In this document: piece after piece, positions 1-10,100 of the stretch
Layout of the letters: each line of letters starts with the position of its first letter
How positions within the stretch are numbered: the first letter of the stretch is position 1
Source of the DNA: Brachycybe producta
Taxonomy: Eukaryota; Arthropoda; Diplopoda; Playtdesmida; Andrognathidae
Assembly (NCBI GenBank): GCA_036925085.1
Contig: JAUPFP010000027.1
Location: 2,717,501-2,781,500, forward strand
Direction: 5' to 3'
Length of the DNA stretch: 64,000 nt
Notes under the pieces: model-generated
Told to the model about the DNA's origin: nothing
The model's input: the letters and a program-made list of their open reading frames with translations, nothing else
The model's database searches: none
Translations under genes and position numbers: made by a program

Positions 1-610
1 GCATAGAAATGAGTTTTAAAATTGGTCAAATTTTCATTCACATTTTGTTTTTAATTATGCAGCAATCTCAAGTTTTATCCTTATATTTTTCCTTCCCCTC
101 CTAATCCGTAATTAACTTATTAATTGAGCCAAAATGCAATATATATATAATAATGTATTAATATCATATTAATTAATGTAAGTTAAGAGAGAAAAAGAAC
201 ATGAAATGTTCAAAAAGTAGAAGAATATGCAGAGGATGGGCAAAGCAGCAATTCGTTTTATTTTTCACAATCAAGATGAAAATTTAAAAAAATATAAATT
301 ATTTGTATATTTAAAAAAAAACAAAGATGGAGAGAAAATGGAAATAGATCTATTTTTCTTACAAAAAGATTTTAGTATGTAATTATTATTCTTAAGAATT
401 CAAATTCAATATTATTCTGTAGCTGTGCCAAATTTAAAGCAGCAACATCATCAACGCCACCTTGTGTTGAATCAAATCTCAGTCAGTCCTCCCCTACTCA
501 TAATAATATTAATTATTTAGGCAACCAGAAAAAAAGGTTTTTTTTTCTCCAGACAAAGAACCTGGTTAGAGGCTAGATAAGAGTTTCAACCTGAGCAAGA
601 ATAGTTTTAG

Positions 611-713
611 GGGTCGTATTCTTAATGATTGCTAAGTCAAAGGTGGTGTTCAACTCGTCAGCTTTTGATGGGTAGGAGCTTTTTTTACTTAAAAATTATT
701 AAGAATATGACTT
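611..713. repeat. Foldback element, family D (GGGTCGTATTCTTAAT ends)
   Basis: The left end reads GGGTCGTATTCTTAATGATT and the right end is its approximate reverse complement (AATTATTAAGAATATGACTT). A CTAAGTCAAAG motif follows the left arm. Related copies with the same ends occur near 42118, 42349 and 43955, so this is a dispersed non-autonomous element and not a chance palindrome. Confidence 0.65.
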
Positions 714-1765
714 AAGTGTTAGTTTGATCTCTAGCCTCTAACGAAGTCCTTTGACGGGTTACCTTATTAATTGTGAACCACCACCCACATGAACCTCAAA
801 TAATTAGGCCTATTTTTATTTTCTGTACAGTAATAGAATAAGATATTATTACAAATTCAAATGCAATTTCCATATTATACAGGATGCTCCACTATAAAAA
901 AAAGGTCACGTTAAATTGCTTTGAGGATCACCCTGTATAATATTTATATGCACATACCGCAGTATATAAATAAATATATTATTATTATAATAAGAATTTA
1001 AACCGTTACATGTACAAAAGGAAAAACCCTCGATTATGTCTTTGGTTTTTACATTTTCTGAACCCACCTTGCAAATTTGCAATGTGTTTTAAACATTGAA
1101 AATAAGTTTGCTCTCAAATATTTAATATTAATTACTATAATTAAAAACCGTTCTTTCAAAGAAGAGTATACTGGAATGAATTTTAATCACTTTTTTTTTC
1201 TGTACATAAAAATAACAATTTTCGAGTCTTTTTTTTGTTTGTTTGATTCAACTTCATATTATATGTAATAGTAACAATAATATAAATGTGTTTTTTCTCA
1301 CTCCTCTCTCCTCTCTCTCTCTCTCTTATTAAATATTCACTTATGGGAAATTGTTATAATTGATAATTATTGTCGTTGATCGACTTGGATCTTTTTTTTG
1401 TGTGTGTGTGTGTAGATTGTGTAATTTGCGCTATTTTTTGTTCACCTTCCTTTAAATCTCCCCTTCCTCCTTTTACCGTTTTTAACTAACAAATATTGTT
1501 TGAACTTATTATTATGATTTATAGTTTTTTATGTAGTTTCTGGATATTGGGATCAAGTGAGAAATTTACTGACGAAAAAAAATGTACAATAAAATGATTT
1601 ACAATCAATCGGATCATTTTATTACAAGTGGAAACGGGGCCTCTCTTTTCAGGTGCAAAACGAAAAACAACTTGTAATTTTCATGTTGGATATCTTTCAA
1701 AATAAGCTTTTTATGTCAGTTTGAAAATACCACAACTGTAGACGATGTTTTTTAATCAAAAATAA

Positions 1766-2031
1766 ATACGTAGAGGTATCTCAACTCCATGTGTGAAAAA
1801 ACGTCATTGCTGAGTGAGCTTTAAGTGTTTACTCTCTTTTCCTTTGTAAGAATTCTCTTAACAAGAATAACCTTGAATCTATTTTTTTTTGGGGGGGGGG
1901 ATCATTGAATAGTGTAACGCTTCAAAACGAATTTAGCTCTAAAGTAAAAGCAGCGCCATCTATTGCCCACACTCAGCCCCTGACAGGGACTGCTCCGTAG
2001 GTGGAGCTCTCAGTTGATATACCTCTATTTA
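1766..2031. repeat. Foldback element, family C (TAGAGGTAGCTCAACT ends)
   Basis: The left end TACGTAGAGGTATCTCAACT and the right end AGTTGATATACCTCTA are imperfect inverted repeats. The interior carries the motif TTTAGCTCTAAAGTAAAAGC followed by GCGCCATCTATTG, which recurs near 3890, 35670, 59385 and 59545. It is a dispersed MITE-like family with no coding capacity visible here. Confidence 0.65.
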
Positions 2032-3077
2032 TATTGTATTTACTTCATTTGAATAATTTATTACGCAAATGCAGCCAATCAGCTGTCGCCTCATGTGATC
2101 TTTCAACAATACTGAAATGAATGTCACCTTTCATTTGCATAAAATTTGTCTAATATTTTTTTTAAAAAAATGGCTGCCTAAAACCTGATGTATTGTAAAA
2201 TAATTACCAAATGGCTTACCTTTGGTCAAACAAAAAACTGAACCCAGACGGCCTCCACCCAAAAAAACATTATACACACGTATAAACAAATACAACTTGT
2301 AAAACTTATTTGAAAAGTTCACTTTTACGCACAGATTCACTCAAAATAACAACAACAAACTTAAAAACGGCCATTAAAACGCGACGACCCCAATGCAATA
2401 GGCATTTTGTCATGGCGACGTTTTCATCCACCGATCACGTTTAAGCTAGCTGTCATTGGATGATGTCATAATCGCACAAACCAATTAAAACACAGTTAAT
2501 TAATTATGTCACTTATAACCCAATATTCTAAATAATCAAAACAAATATTCTACCAAATTGAAAAGAAACAGTTTGAAATTAATTTTTATTAAAAACCAAA
2601 AAGTGTTTTGCTCTTCTTAATGGCAACAAATCAATTCCGTTGGCTTCAGTAGTTAAAACTAAAAGGTTAAAATTTAAGAAATGTACCTTTGAAGAAATGT
2701 AGCATCGGCATGCTTCATAGAAGGTGGTGTCAAAAGACACTGCCAACCAACATGTTGAACCGAATGACAAAAAGAAACAGCAGAACATTTAACTCTACGA
2801 AAGTAACTCAACTCCATGTATAAGAGAGCATTAATTGTCTAGCCTCTCTTAAGGTCCCCTTCAGTCCACTTACTCTTCCTTATACTTATGTTTTGTTTCT
2901 ATAAGGTCCTTAAGAGCCTAGATCCACGGCCATCTTGTTGTTTTGAGCAGACGACAACGAGACAATTGAGTGTTCTTATATGGTGTTACTAAAACTGCAA
3001 GAAATCGCCTCACAATCGCTCAATTAAAATACAGTAAAGTGCAAAATGCAATAAAAAGTATTGTTCTTCACGTGCTC

Positions 3078-3665
3078 GATTTATATAATTTTTGAAAAGG
3101 TCCTTCTATTTTTAAACAACGTTCAAAGTCGTTCGTTTTTTTTACCCCATGTTAAATCCCATTGGATCAAAAACCGTCCCACAAACATTTGAAAAACTCT
3201 CGTTAAAAACGATTTAGAACAATAACAAAATAATTAGCACATACATTCATGTATTGGCTTCACGATGTTTCCTTTTTATAAATTTTGAAAAGGTCAGTCT
3301 ATTTTTTAATAACGTTTAAAATCGTACGTTTTTTAATTCCATGTTAAGTCCCATAGGACTAAAACACCGTCCAACAAAAGTTAAGAGAACTCTCATTAAA
3401 AATGATTTAGAGCAATCAGAAAAATTAGCACGTACTTACACGTGTTTATTGCCTTCAGGATTATTCCTTTTTCTAAATTTTAAAAGGGCTTTCTATTTTT
3501 AAATAACATTTAAAATCTTACGTTTTTTTAACTCCATGTTAATTCCCATAGGACCAAAAAACCGTCACCCAAACATTTGAAGAACTCCCATTAAAACGAC
3601 TTAGAACAATCACACAAAAATTAGCACGTACATTAATCTATTGGCTTCACCATGTTTCCTTTTTA
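3078..3665 (+). repeat. Three tandem copies of a ~194-bp unit
   Basis: The landmark TTTTTGAAAAGGTC...TCTATTTTTAAA recurs at about 3089, 3283 and 3477, giving a period near 194 bp. Each unit then shows, in order, a CGTTTTTTTAxCCCATGTTAA block, an AAAACCGTC block, a CATTTGAAxAACTC block and AATTAGCACxTACATT. The copies have diverged. No open frame spans them. Confidence 0.75.
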
Positions 3666-3884
3666 TAAGATTAGCACGCGAAATTATTTTTCTATTAATT
3701 ATTATGTGACTTCGAACCGGGAGAAAAAACGTTAAAAACCGTTTTTCAATCAACAACGATCGCAGCGCCTACATTCGGAGAAATTTTGAAATAAACGATA
3801 TATCTAGGCTCCTAATCTTTTTACACGACCATTCATCTACTGTTTTTGATTGAACTCAATTTTGAATCATTGTGTAACGGAGAA

Positions 3885-3935
3885 GGAATTTAGCTCTGAA
3901 TATAGGTGGCGCCATCTATTGGTTACACTCATCCT
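3885..3935 (+). repeat. Fragment of foldback family C core
   Basis: AATTTAGCTCTGAATATAGG followed by TGGCGCCATCTATTGGTTAC matches the interior motif of the elements at 1766-2031 and 59486-59977. The terminal repeats are not recognisable here, so it is scored as a fragment. Confidence 0.5.
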
Positions 3936-4079
3936 TGGCATAGAATACTCCAGAGTCCACATGCAAAACTGTTCGTTTAGTCACCTTTTTATTACATATA
4001 TTAATATTATTTCATGTTCCTGCTAAGAAATTAAGATAGTTTATAAACAGCTCATTTTGGCAGCAAAATTAAGAAAAAC

Positions 4080-4270
4080 CTTTCAGAACAAAATTAAAAT
4101 AAATTCGCCTGCTTAAAGTTTGGTCACTTTCAAACTAACAAAAAGCGTATTTTGTAAGATATATCAACATAGTTTCTAAGATACTTGGAAGTTTCTCTTC
4201 ATTTTGTTCGTGAAAGACAGAAAGAATAATCTGAGTTCGAGAGGCCGCGTTTACACTTTAAACCCACCAT
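4080..4270 (+). repeat. Family A element (half copy)
   Basis: This contains GATATATCAACAT, then a degraded AGTTTCTAAGATACTT, then the family A tail: GTTTCTCTTCATTTTG, a GAAAGACAG block, GAGTTCGAGAGGC and TTTACACTTTAAA. The left arm is missing or diverged. Family A is the commonest dispersed repeat in the window. Confidence 0.55.
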
Positions 4271-4461
4271 TTTATACGTGAAATATGGATGTTAAAACGA
4301 TTTCCGCTTCCTGTTTCTAGACGCTGAGTTGGAAGTGAAACTTCAGGTGCGGACACACAACACCAGCTTCGTTTTCAAATCAAAAATAACCAGAATCGGC
4401 CACTCCATCAACTATAATAAAACGAATGTCAGTTTCATTTTTAAGAACAGCCGACTTTCAA

Positions 4462-4655
4462 AACTGAAAGTGTTTTAGAAACTAAACTCACTTGAGGGTA
4501 TTTTCAATATTTCAAAATACACTTTTTATTTAAGTTTGAAAGTGATTAAACTTTAGACAAGTAAAAAAAAAATAATTTGAAAATATCAACATGAAAATCG
4601 ACCTTAAGTGAATGAGCTACCCGTCTAGTTTCTAAAACACTTTCAAATTAAGAGC
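4462..4655. repeat. Family A foldback element
   Basis: The left arm GTGTTTTAGAAACTAAACTC and the right arm GAGCTACCCGTCTAGTTTCTAAAACAC are inverted copies of each other flanking an AT-rich centre containing AAATATCAACATGAAAATC. This is the standard structure of the family. Confidence 0.7.
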
Positions 4656-4809
4656 GTTAATGTCTTAAACAAGGCTTAATCCTGTCAATTTTTTAACAAA
4701 CTTATTTCAAGATGTAATTTTATTGAACTGTACAGAGATCATTAAAATTTCAAGAGATAATAAACGAATCAATGAATGAAAAAAATAATAAAATCAATGA
4801 AATGTCTTT

Positions 4810-5949
4810 TTAAGACGATTTGGAAAAAGTCTTTTTGTCGTTTTCGAGTTCAGTAGTTCGTTCTTCTTCATCTTTTACCGAATGAGGAGGAGGAGAAGAC
4901 GACGACGATGAGGAGGAGGAAGATGAAGAAGACGAGGACGTCCGAGAAGAAACAGGAGGAGGTTCCTTACGACGACGTTTCATCATCAATTGTTCGTTTT
5001 CTCGCCTCAGATATTCGTTTTCTTCGGCCAACTTCCTAATTTCCTGTTTAAAAATACGAATCTTTTCATTATTTTCAGCATCTGAGTCCCAACAACGAGA
5101 AGAATCTGAAACAGGAGGATTAGGAGGAGGAGGAGGAGGAGGAGACTCAGAAAGCGGATCAATGGAAGGAGGAAGCGGAGCGACGTTGGACCTCAATCTA
5201 TTCTCCAACTTATCAACTTTCTCCTCTAATTGCATGTACTCTTGAATGAGTTCCAGTTTCGTCATCGAACCGAGCCGTTCCGCATGAATGTTATCATAAA
5301 CTTCGCTGAACTCTTTCTGAAGAAATTCTTCTTCATCTTCCGGAGAACTGTAATAATATTCATCCGAATCTTCTCCTCCCGCCGTTCCACCGCTTTCTCT
5401 ATGAACGCGATGAGTCAATGACTGGGCCAGATCCGGTTCCTGAACGATCCGATCCTCCATCAGGAACTGAGTCGTGTTATAAGGTGCAACCGGTTGACCG
5501 TGAGCGAACCGTTCTTCGCGCACTCGATTCGCTCTACGCGACTCTCTGTCTTCTAATTCACGTTTTTCTTCCCAAGTTAATTTATTGTACGGTTTCCACT
5601 TCCGTTTCTTCGATTTACCGCGTCTGTGATGCTTTTTACGTCGCGAATTCGCACCAGAAACTAAATTTTCATCATCGACGCCATTTTCATCGCCGTCATT
5701 TCCGTCGTCGTTAGCAGAAGTGACGTCTTCGCAACTATCCTCGACGTCATTGATTCCGCCCACCTCCTTTGAAGTAATGTCGTCACTATCGTTTCTTGTA
5801 TCACCGCCAGAGGGCGCCTCCTCTTCGACAACAATAATGGCGCCGTCTGAAGGTTGGACATCAATGGCGGCGGCAGCTGAGAACTTAAATTCATTATCGT
5901 CCAAAATACCTGACGCAAGTTTAACGATGACGTCCACATCACCCATCAT
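4810..5949 (-). CDS. HEXIM: HEXIM-type 7SK/P-TEFb inhibitor
   Basis: HEXIM proteins bind 7SK snRNA and, through it, inhibit the CDK9-cyclin T kinase P-TEFb in the nucleus, holding back RNA polymerase II elongation. This 379-residue single-exon frame shows the family order: an acidic N-terminal third, a strongly basic RNA-binding stretch (KKHHRRGKSKKRKW), then WKPYNKLTWEEKRELEDRES, and the diagnostic GQPVAPYNTTQFLMEDR containing the PYNT motif that contacts P-TEFb. An acidic block, a leucine/glutamate heptad coiled coil, a proline-rich linker, a second coiled coil and a long serine tract follow. Vertebrate HEXIM1 is likewise intronless and similar in length. The open frame extends upstream to a GTG after a stop at 6010-6012, so the first in-frame ATG at 5949 (or 5946) is taken as the start. 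The C-terminal polyserine/acidic tail after the coiled coils is unusual. Confidence 0.93.
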   Translation of the reverse strand: MMGDVDVIVKLASGILDDNEFKFSAAAAIDVQPSDGAIIVVEEEAPSGGDTRNDSDDITSKEVGGINDVEDSCEDVTSANDDGNDGDENGVDDENLVSGANSRRKKHHRRGKSKKRKWKPYNKLTWEEKRELEDRESRRANRVREERFAHGQPVAPYNTTQFLMEDRIVQEPDLAQSLTHRVHRESGGTAGGEDSDEYYYSSPEDEEEFLQKEFSEVYDNIHAERLGSMTKLELIQEYMQLEEKVDKLENRLRSNVAPLPPSIDPLSESPPPPPPPNPPVSDSSRCWDSDAENNEKIRIFKQEIRKLAEENEYLRRENEQLMMKRRRKEPPPVSSRTSSSSSSSSSSSSSSSPPPHSVKDEEERTTELENDKKTFSKSS

Positions 5950-5954
5950 GTAAA

Positions 5955-5990
5955 TTATTTCACTTCCGACTGTCCACAAGTGTCTTCCAT
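5955..5990 (-). other. uORF upstream of HEXIM
   Basis: An out-of-frame ATG with an A at -3 (AAACATGGAAG) opens an 11-codon frame encoding MEDTCGQSEVK. It stops with TAA five bases before the HEXIM ATG. This spacing suits start-site control by reinitiation or leaky scanning. Translation of it is inferred only. Confidence 0.5.
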
Positions 5991-6180
5991 GTTTGAATGT
6001 GTGTGTCACTCACAAAATCAGATGAAATATGGCTTTAAATGAAAGCCGCCGCCGATTAGACATATAATAAATCGTCTGCTATCCGACAATCATTAGAACT
6101 AGAAGTTGAGAGAATAAACTAGCGAACGACACCTACCATTGCCTAACGCGAACTACAACAAGAGACAGAAAGCTTCACAC

Positions 6181-6187
6181 TTTTATA
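6181..6187 (-). promoter_or_regulatory. TATA box of HEXIM
   Basis: On the minus strand the sequence reads AGTATAAAAGTGTG, a consensus TATA box. A transcription start about 30 bp downstream (near 6150) would leave a 5' leader of roughly 200 bases. The leader would contain another short upstream ATG (minus strand CAATGGTAGG near 6136) and the uORF at 5955-5990. Confidence 0.55.
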
Positions 6188-7124
6188 CTAACTGAGTACG
6201 TTGTATCCGTCCGCCATAAAGGTAAGTATCGGACACACCCACTGAAATGTTCTCAAAATCGACATTTTATCTAAAAATTTCAATTAGTGCGAACAAAATA
6301 TTAATCAAAGTTGTCATTAAGATGAAATTTATGAATTAACACTAAGAGATTTTAATGCATCCTTATAGTACACAATAGGACATAACAGACGGAACTACAT
6401 GATATCAATGAAGCTACGTATTAAATACTCCTTGGAGTGAAATCGGAGCACTCCGTTTAAGATCTAATCCCATAGTAATATATGTATACTAAACTGATCC
6501 GGTTGGAAGCATAGTATCTTCACTCTCAAAAAGAAACAATCTGAGAGCATACAGATTACTTCTCCTTCTGTAAGAAACAAAATGTCCGTTTTTGGGGCTG
6601 TGGTTGTTTTCCGCTCTCACAAATGTCATCTAGAGGTCATTTAGTAGCTCTTTACAATATTTTTCAGTTACACAACTTCATGTTATGGCCTTTTATTAGT
6701 AGGGTAACCCTTTTAGCCTCTTACTGAATAGGCATCGAATTGGAGGCTTTCATTAAGATCCTCCATTAACCATACTCCTTAAACGGAGACCCCCATAGGA
6801 GCCCCAACAATGACCCAAAATGTTCCGATGGGGCCCTCCTACTCTTTCAAGGTCCGATTTATCTGTTGTCATCAGAATAAAACATTTATAAAATAAACAA
6901 AAAATGAACCTTGTTGACATCAATAAAATAATTGTATTTTTTTTATATAAAATAAACATGCGTATTTTTGTAAATGTTTTTTTTTTAATAAAATATATTT
7001 TCTGCAATCGAATTATTCAATATGAACAATGCAATAAAAATATTAAAAAAATATTGTTTGTTGGTGTTGGTATGAACAGATGATTTTCAAACTGATTGTT
7101 TCTGTAGTTTCAGAAGAGAGCAAC

Positions 7125-7440
7125 ACTAAAGAAAAATCGAAAAAGTTCGTTGGAAACTAGAAGAGTAAAGGCGTCAGTCACTTAATATTATTTTTATCTT
7201 TTATAATAAACTTTCGATAGATAAAAACAAAACAAAAATATCGTCCGTTTAAATTTGGATTATTTTCAAACTGAAATAAAAAGCTTATTATAAAATAAAT
7301 AAATCAGCATGAAATTACTCTAAAATACTTGAGCTACCCTTCTAGTTTCTAAAACACTTTCAAGTTTCTCTTAAATCTCCTGAAAGACAGAATATAATGA
7401 GAAAGAATGTGTGGTGACTTTTGCATTTTAAATCCAATTT
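7125..7440. repeat. Family A foldback element
   Basis: The left arm GGAAACTAGAAGAGTAAAGG faces the right arm GAGCTACCCTTCTAGTTTCTAAAACAC. The centre has the ATAAACTTTCGATAGATAAAAA block and the right side carries the CTGAAAGACAGAAT tail, so this is a nearly full-length copy. Confidence 0.75.
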
Positions 7441-8613
7441 ATTGTGAACACAATTAACAAAATATGCAATAGTTAAATAAACGCAAAAGTATAATTATAA
7501 AAAAGCTCATTTTTGTGCACTTACCTTTTATCATCATTTCATGAAATTCAAATTCTGCACAAAGAACAGTAATAATATGAAATTATTAGTTTACTCGATT
7601 GTTAGTTAGGTGCAGTAATGGACCTGAAAACAAAAATAAAAACAAGAATGAATTTGGATTCAAAATTAAATTAGAAGAAAATAATCACACAGACAAACAT
7701 AATTTTAATAATATAGAAAATAGAAATTCAATTTCAATCAATAAAATAACTGACAGAAGAAACAACTCACAAAATAGAAAAATGCAGCATCCTTTTTTTT
7801 TTTCATTTAACGAACTCAAGATTTAACTTTTTTTAAAAAAAAATACATAACATAATAACTATAAAAATAGTTCACACAAATATAATATCAGAGACAACAG
7901 AAAATGTATCAAAATCAGACAAAAGAAAAATCGCATTTTACTTTAAAAAGAAAGGTGGAAATTGTTCACATTTTCTATAATAAGACAACAAACGACGTGA
8001 ATATTATTAATTCAGCATAAGAAATGGCGTTAATTAAAGAAGTGACTGATGCAATTTTTCCCCTCTTAAATATTAACAAAAGCGAATAAAACAAAAAGAA
8101 CAATAGATTATATCACATACTGTCAATATAACAAGCATGAAGTTTATTAAATTTTGCTTTTTTTAACCTTTTAAAAAGTTTAAAATCATGTTTTTTTTTT
8201 CCATTGCAAACATTATTCAATCATTCATTTTCTATCACTTTTTTAAAAAAATTAATAAAAAGTTATTACGTATTATGTCACTTTTGCTTGAATCATTTCA
8301 AATTAAGTTTCATTTAAAACTAGTAATTAAAATATTGGAATGTAATATATTTCTTCAATTACTTTTACACTTTTAAGGAGGAGAAAAAAATGAACTGATC
8401 TGACTCTAGTTTTTTTTTTAAAAAAAGAAAAACACATAATTAATATCATAATAGATTTTGAACAATATTCAAATTAACATTTTTAAATAAATTAAGAAGA
8501 ATGAAAAGAAATTCTAAAACGCACAGACGTTCCTTCTGTTTTAGATCTGAACGTTAACAGTTTACTTTGGTTTAAACATCTTTTAGATAGATCATATATT
8601 TGAACAAAAAATA

Positions 8614-9088
8614 CAGTGGAAACCGTTTAACACGAAATGAAAGAGATGAGAATATTGTTTATTTTTGTGTTAAAAGAATTTGAAACCGTATTTTATAATC
8701 TATTTGATGTATGATACTACAATATGAATTTTCCATCGTAATAAAAATGAAAACCACAAGAAACACAAAACATTATGAAGTGATCATTTTTAAGTACCGG
8801 TATTTAAAATTTAAATTGACTTTATAATTTTTTTTTATAAAAATCAGTAATTTCTTAATTTCACAAAATTAATTATATGTTTTTATTGTCCAAGAAAGGA
8901 TTAAGTGAATTTGAAAATAAATGGCCACTGATTTAAGCGAATTTGGAAGATTTGTATAAAAGAATTTTTTGTGGTACCCATTATTTTCAAGTTATAAATT
9001 TCGTCTTAAATACATTATGTCTAAGAAAAAAGTATATTTTGTATTTCGTGTTATCCGATTTTTTTTTCATCTTAAACGGTTTCCACTG
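8614..9088. repeat. MITE, family B (CAGTGGAAACCGTTTAACAC ends)
   Basis: The terminal inverted repeats are CAGTGGAAACCGTTTAACAC on the left and AAACGGTTTCCACTG on the right. The left end is preceded by TA. Other copies at 54301 and 57648 are flanked by TA on both sides, which fits TA-target Tc1/mariner/pogo-type transposition. No transposase frame is present inside. Confidence 0.8.
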
Positions 9089-10100
9089 TGCTTCCCCTCC
9101 TATTTTAAATATTTTATATTTATACAGGCACAAAAAGGAATTAATTAATTAATAATATGAATAAAAGTTCTTAATTTTTATATATAACTCCAACAACAAC
9201 AACTTTTTTAAATTTGTTTTGAAGGAAAAATAATCTAAAATCTAATAAAAAATAGATTACTTTATATTATACTTTTTTTTATAATACATAAAGATAATTT
9301 TATATTTTATATTATACAATTATAAATAATTCTTTCAAATGTTTGAGAGAAGGTGGTGGAGGTTGCTGAAATTGTTACCGTTCGGCAAACATTTTAAGAT
9401 TCAAAACAAACCTACTTTTATATATCTACAATATAACATGTAATAAGAAAAGCGAATGTGGATTAAAATGAAAAACTGACCAGTAAAATGTGACAGGCAG
9501 CTTAATAATTTACGCTCCCGTGGTTCGAAATGACGAAATCAACTCTCGGTTTAACTCTACATCACAACGAATATATTTTACACAATAACACCAGGGTTAT
9601 TACAAAATATAACTTAATCAAGGCGGAACCAACCACCTTAGCAGCACTGAATACAAACGGTGCTCCTAGATGGTGTTACGTGTAAACAAGTATGAAGCTT
9701 CTTAACAGTATATTTTAAACGAAATTAGATGAGGTTTCAGTAAAAGATGAATTAATTAAGCGTGTGATTATTTTTTTTGTGACGACCTCTTTGTAAATTA
9801 TTGTACGGCGACAGTTTGAAACCTTTATTTTTCGTTTTTGATTTGTATTTGCGTTTTAGAACTTTAATAAAACAGTTATTTCCAAACAGTTCGTCATTAC
9901 AAAGTAACCACCTTGTTAATATATTATATTATATTTATGAAAACACTTTCTGAGAAGCTCCATACTTGTATCGGTAGATTTGTTCATTCAAATGTCCCCC
10001 TCCCCCCCCCCCAAGGTACAACTCTACGAGTGTGGTCACCTATTGATGGTAACGCCGCCCTAGGAGCACAATGTATAACTAATAATATCGAGGTCCACCT

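Larger units (their letters stand above)
1..4800. other. Gene-free repeat-rich region
   Basis: I see no convincing coding exon on either strand. The stretch is AT-rich and holds several inverted-repeat elements and a three-copy tandem repeat (listed separately), a TC run near 1305-1325, a TG run near 1400-1412 and a ten-G tract at 1891-1900. The short open frames here are uninterrupted AT-rich sequence with no recognisable domain. Confidence 0.6.
6200..10100. other. Intergenic region, HEXIM promoter side to phosphorylase gene 3' end
   Basis: Apart from a family A element and a TA-flanked MITE (listed separately) I see only AT-rich sequence. Runs of A or T, a C-rich tract at 9998-10011 and no frame with a recognisable domain were found. 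Confidence 0.55.

Noticed and set aside
6007..6009. GTG start for the HEXIM frame (giving 20 extra residues)
   Set aside because: The extra N-terminal residues begin at a GTG directly after a stop codon; in an animal gene the first in-frame ATG (5949) is the sensible start.
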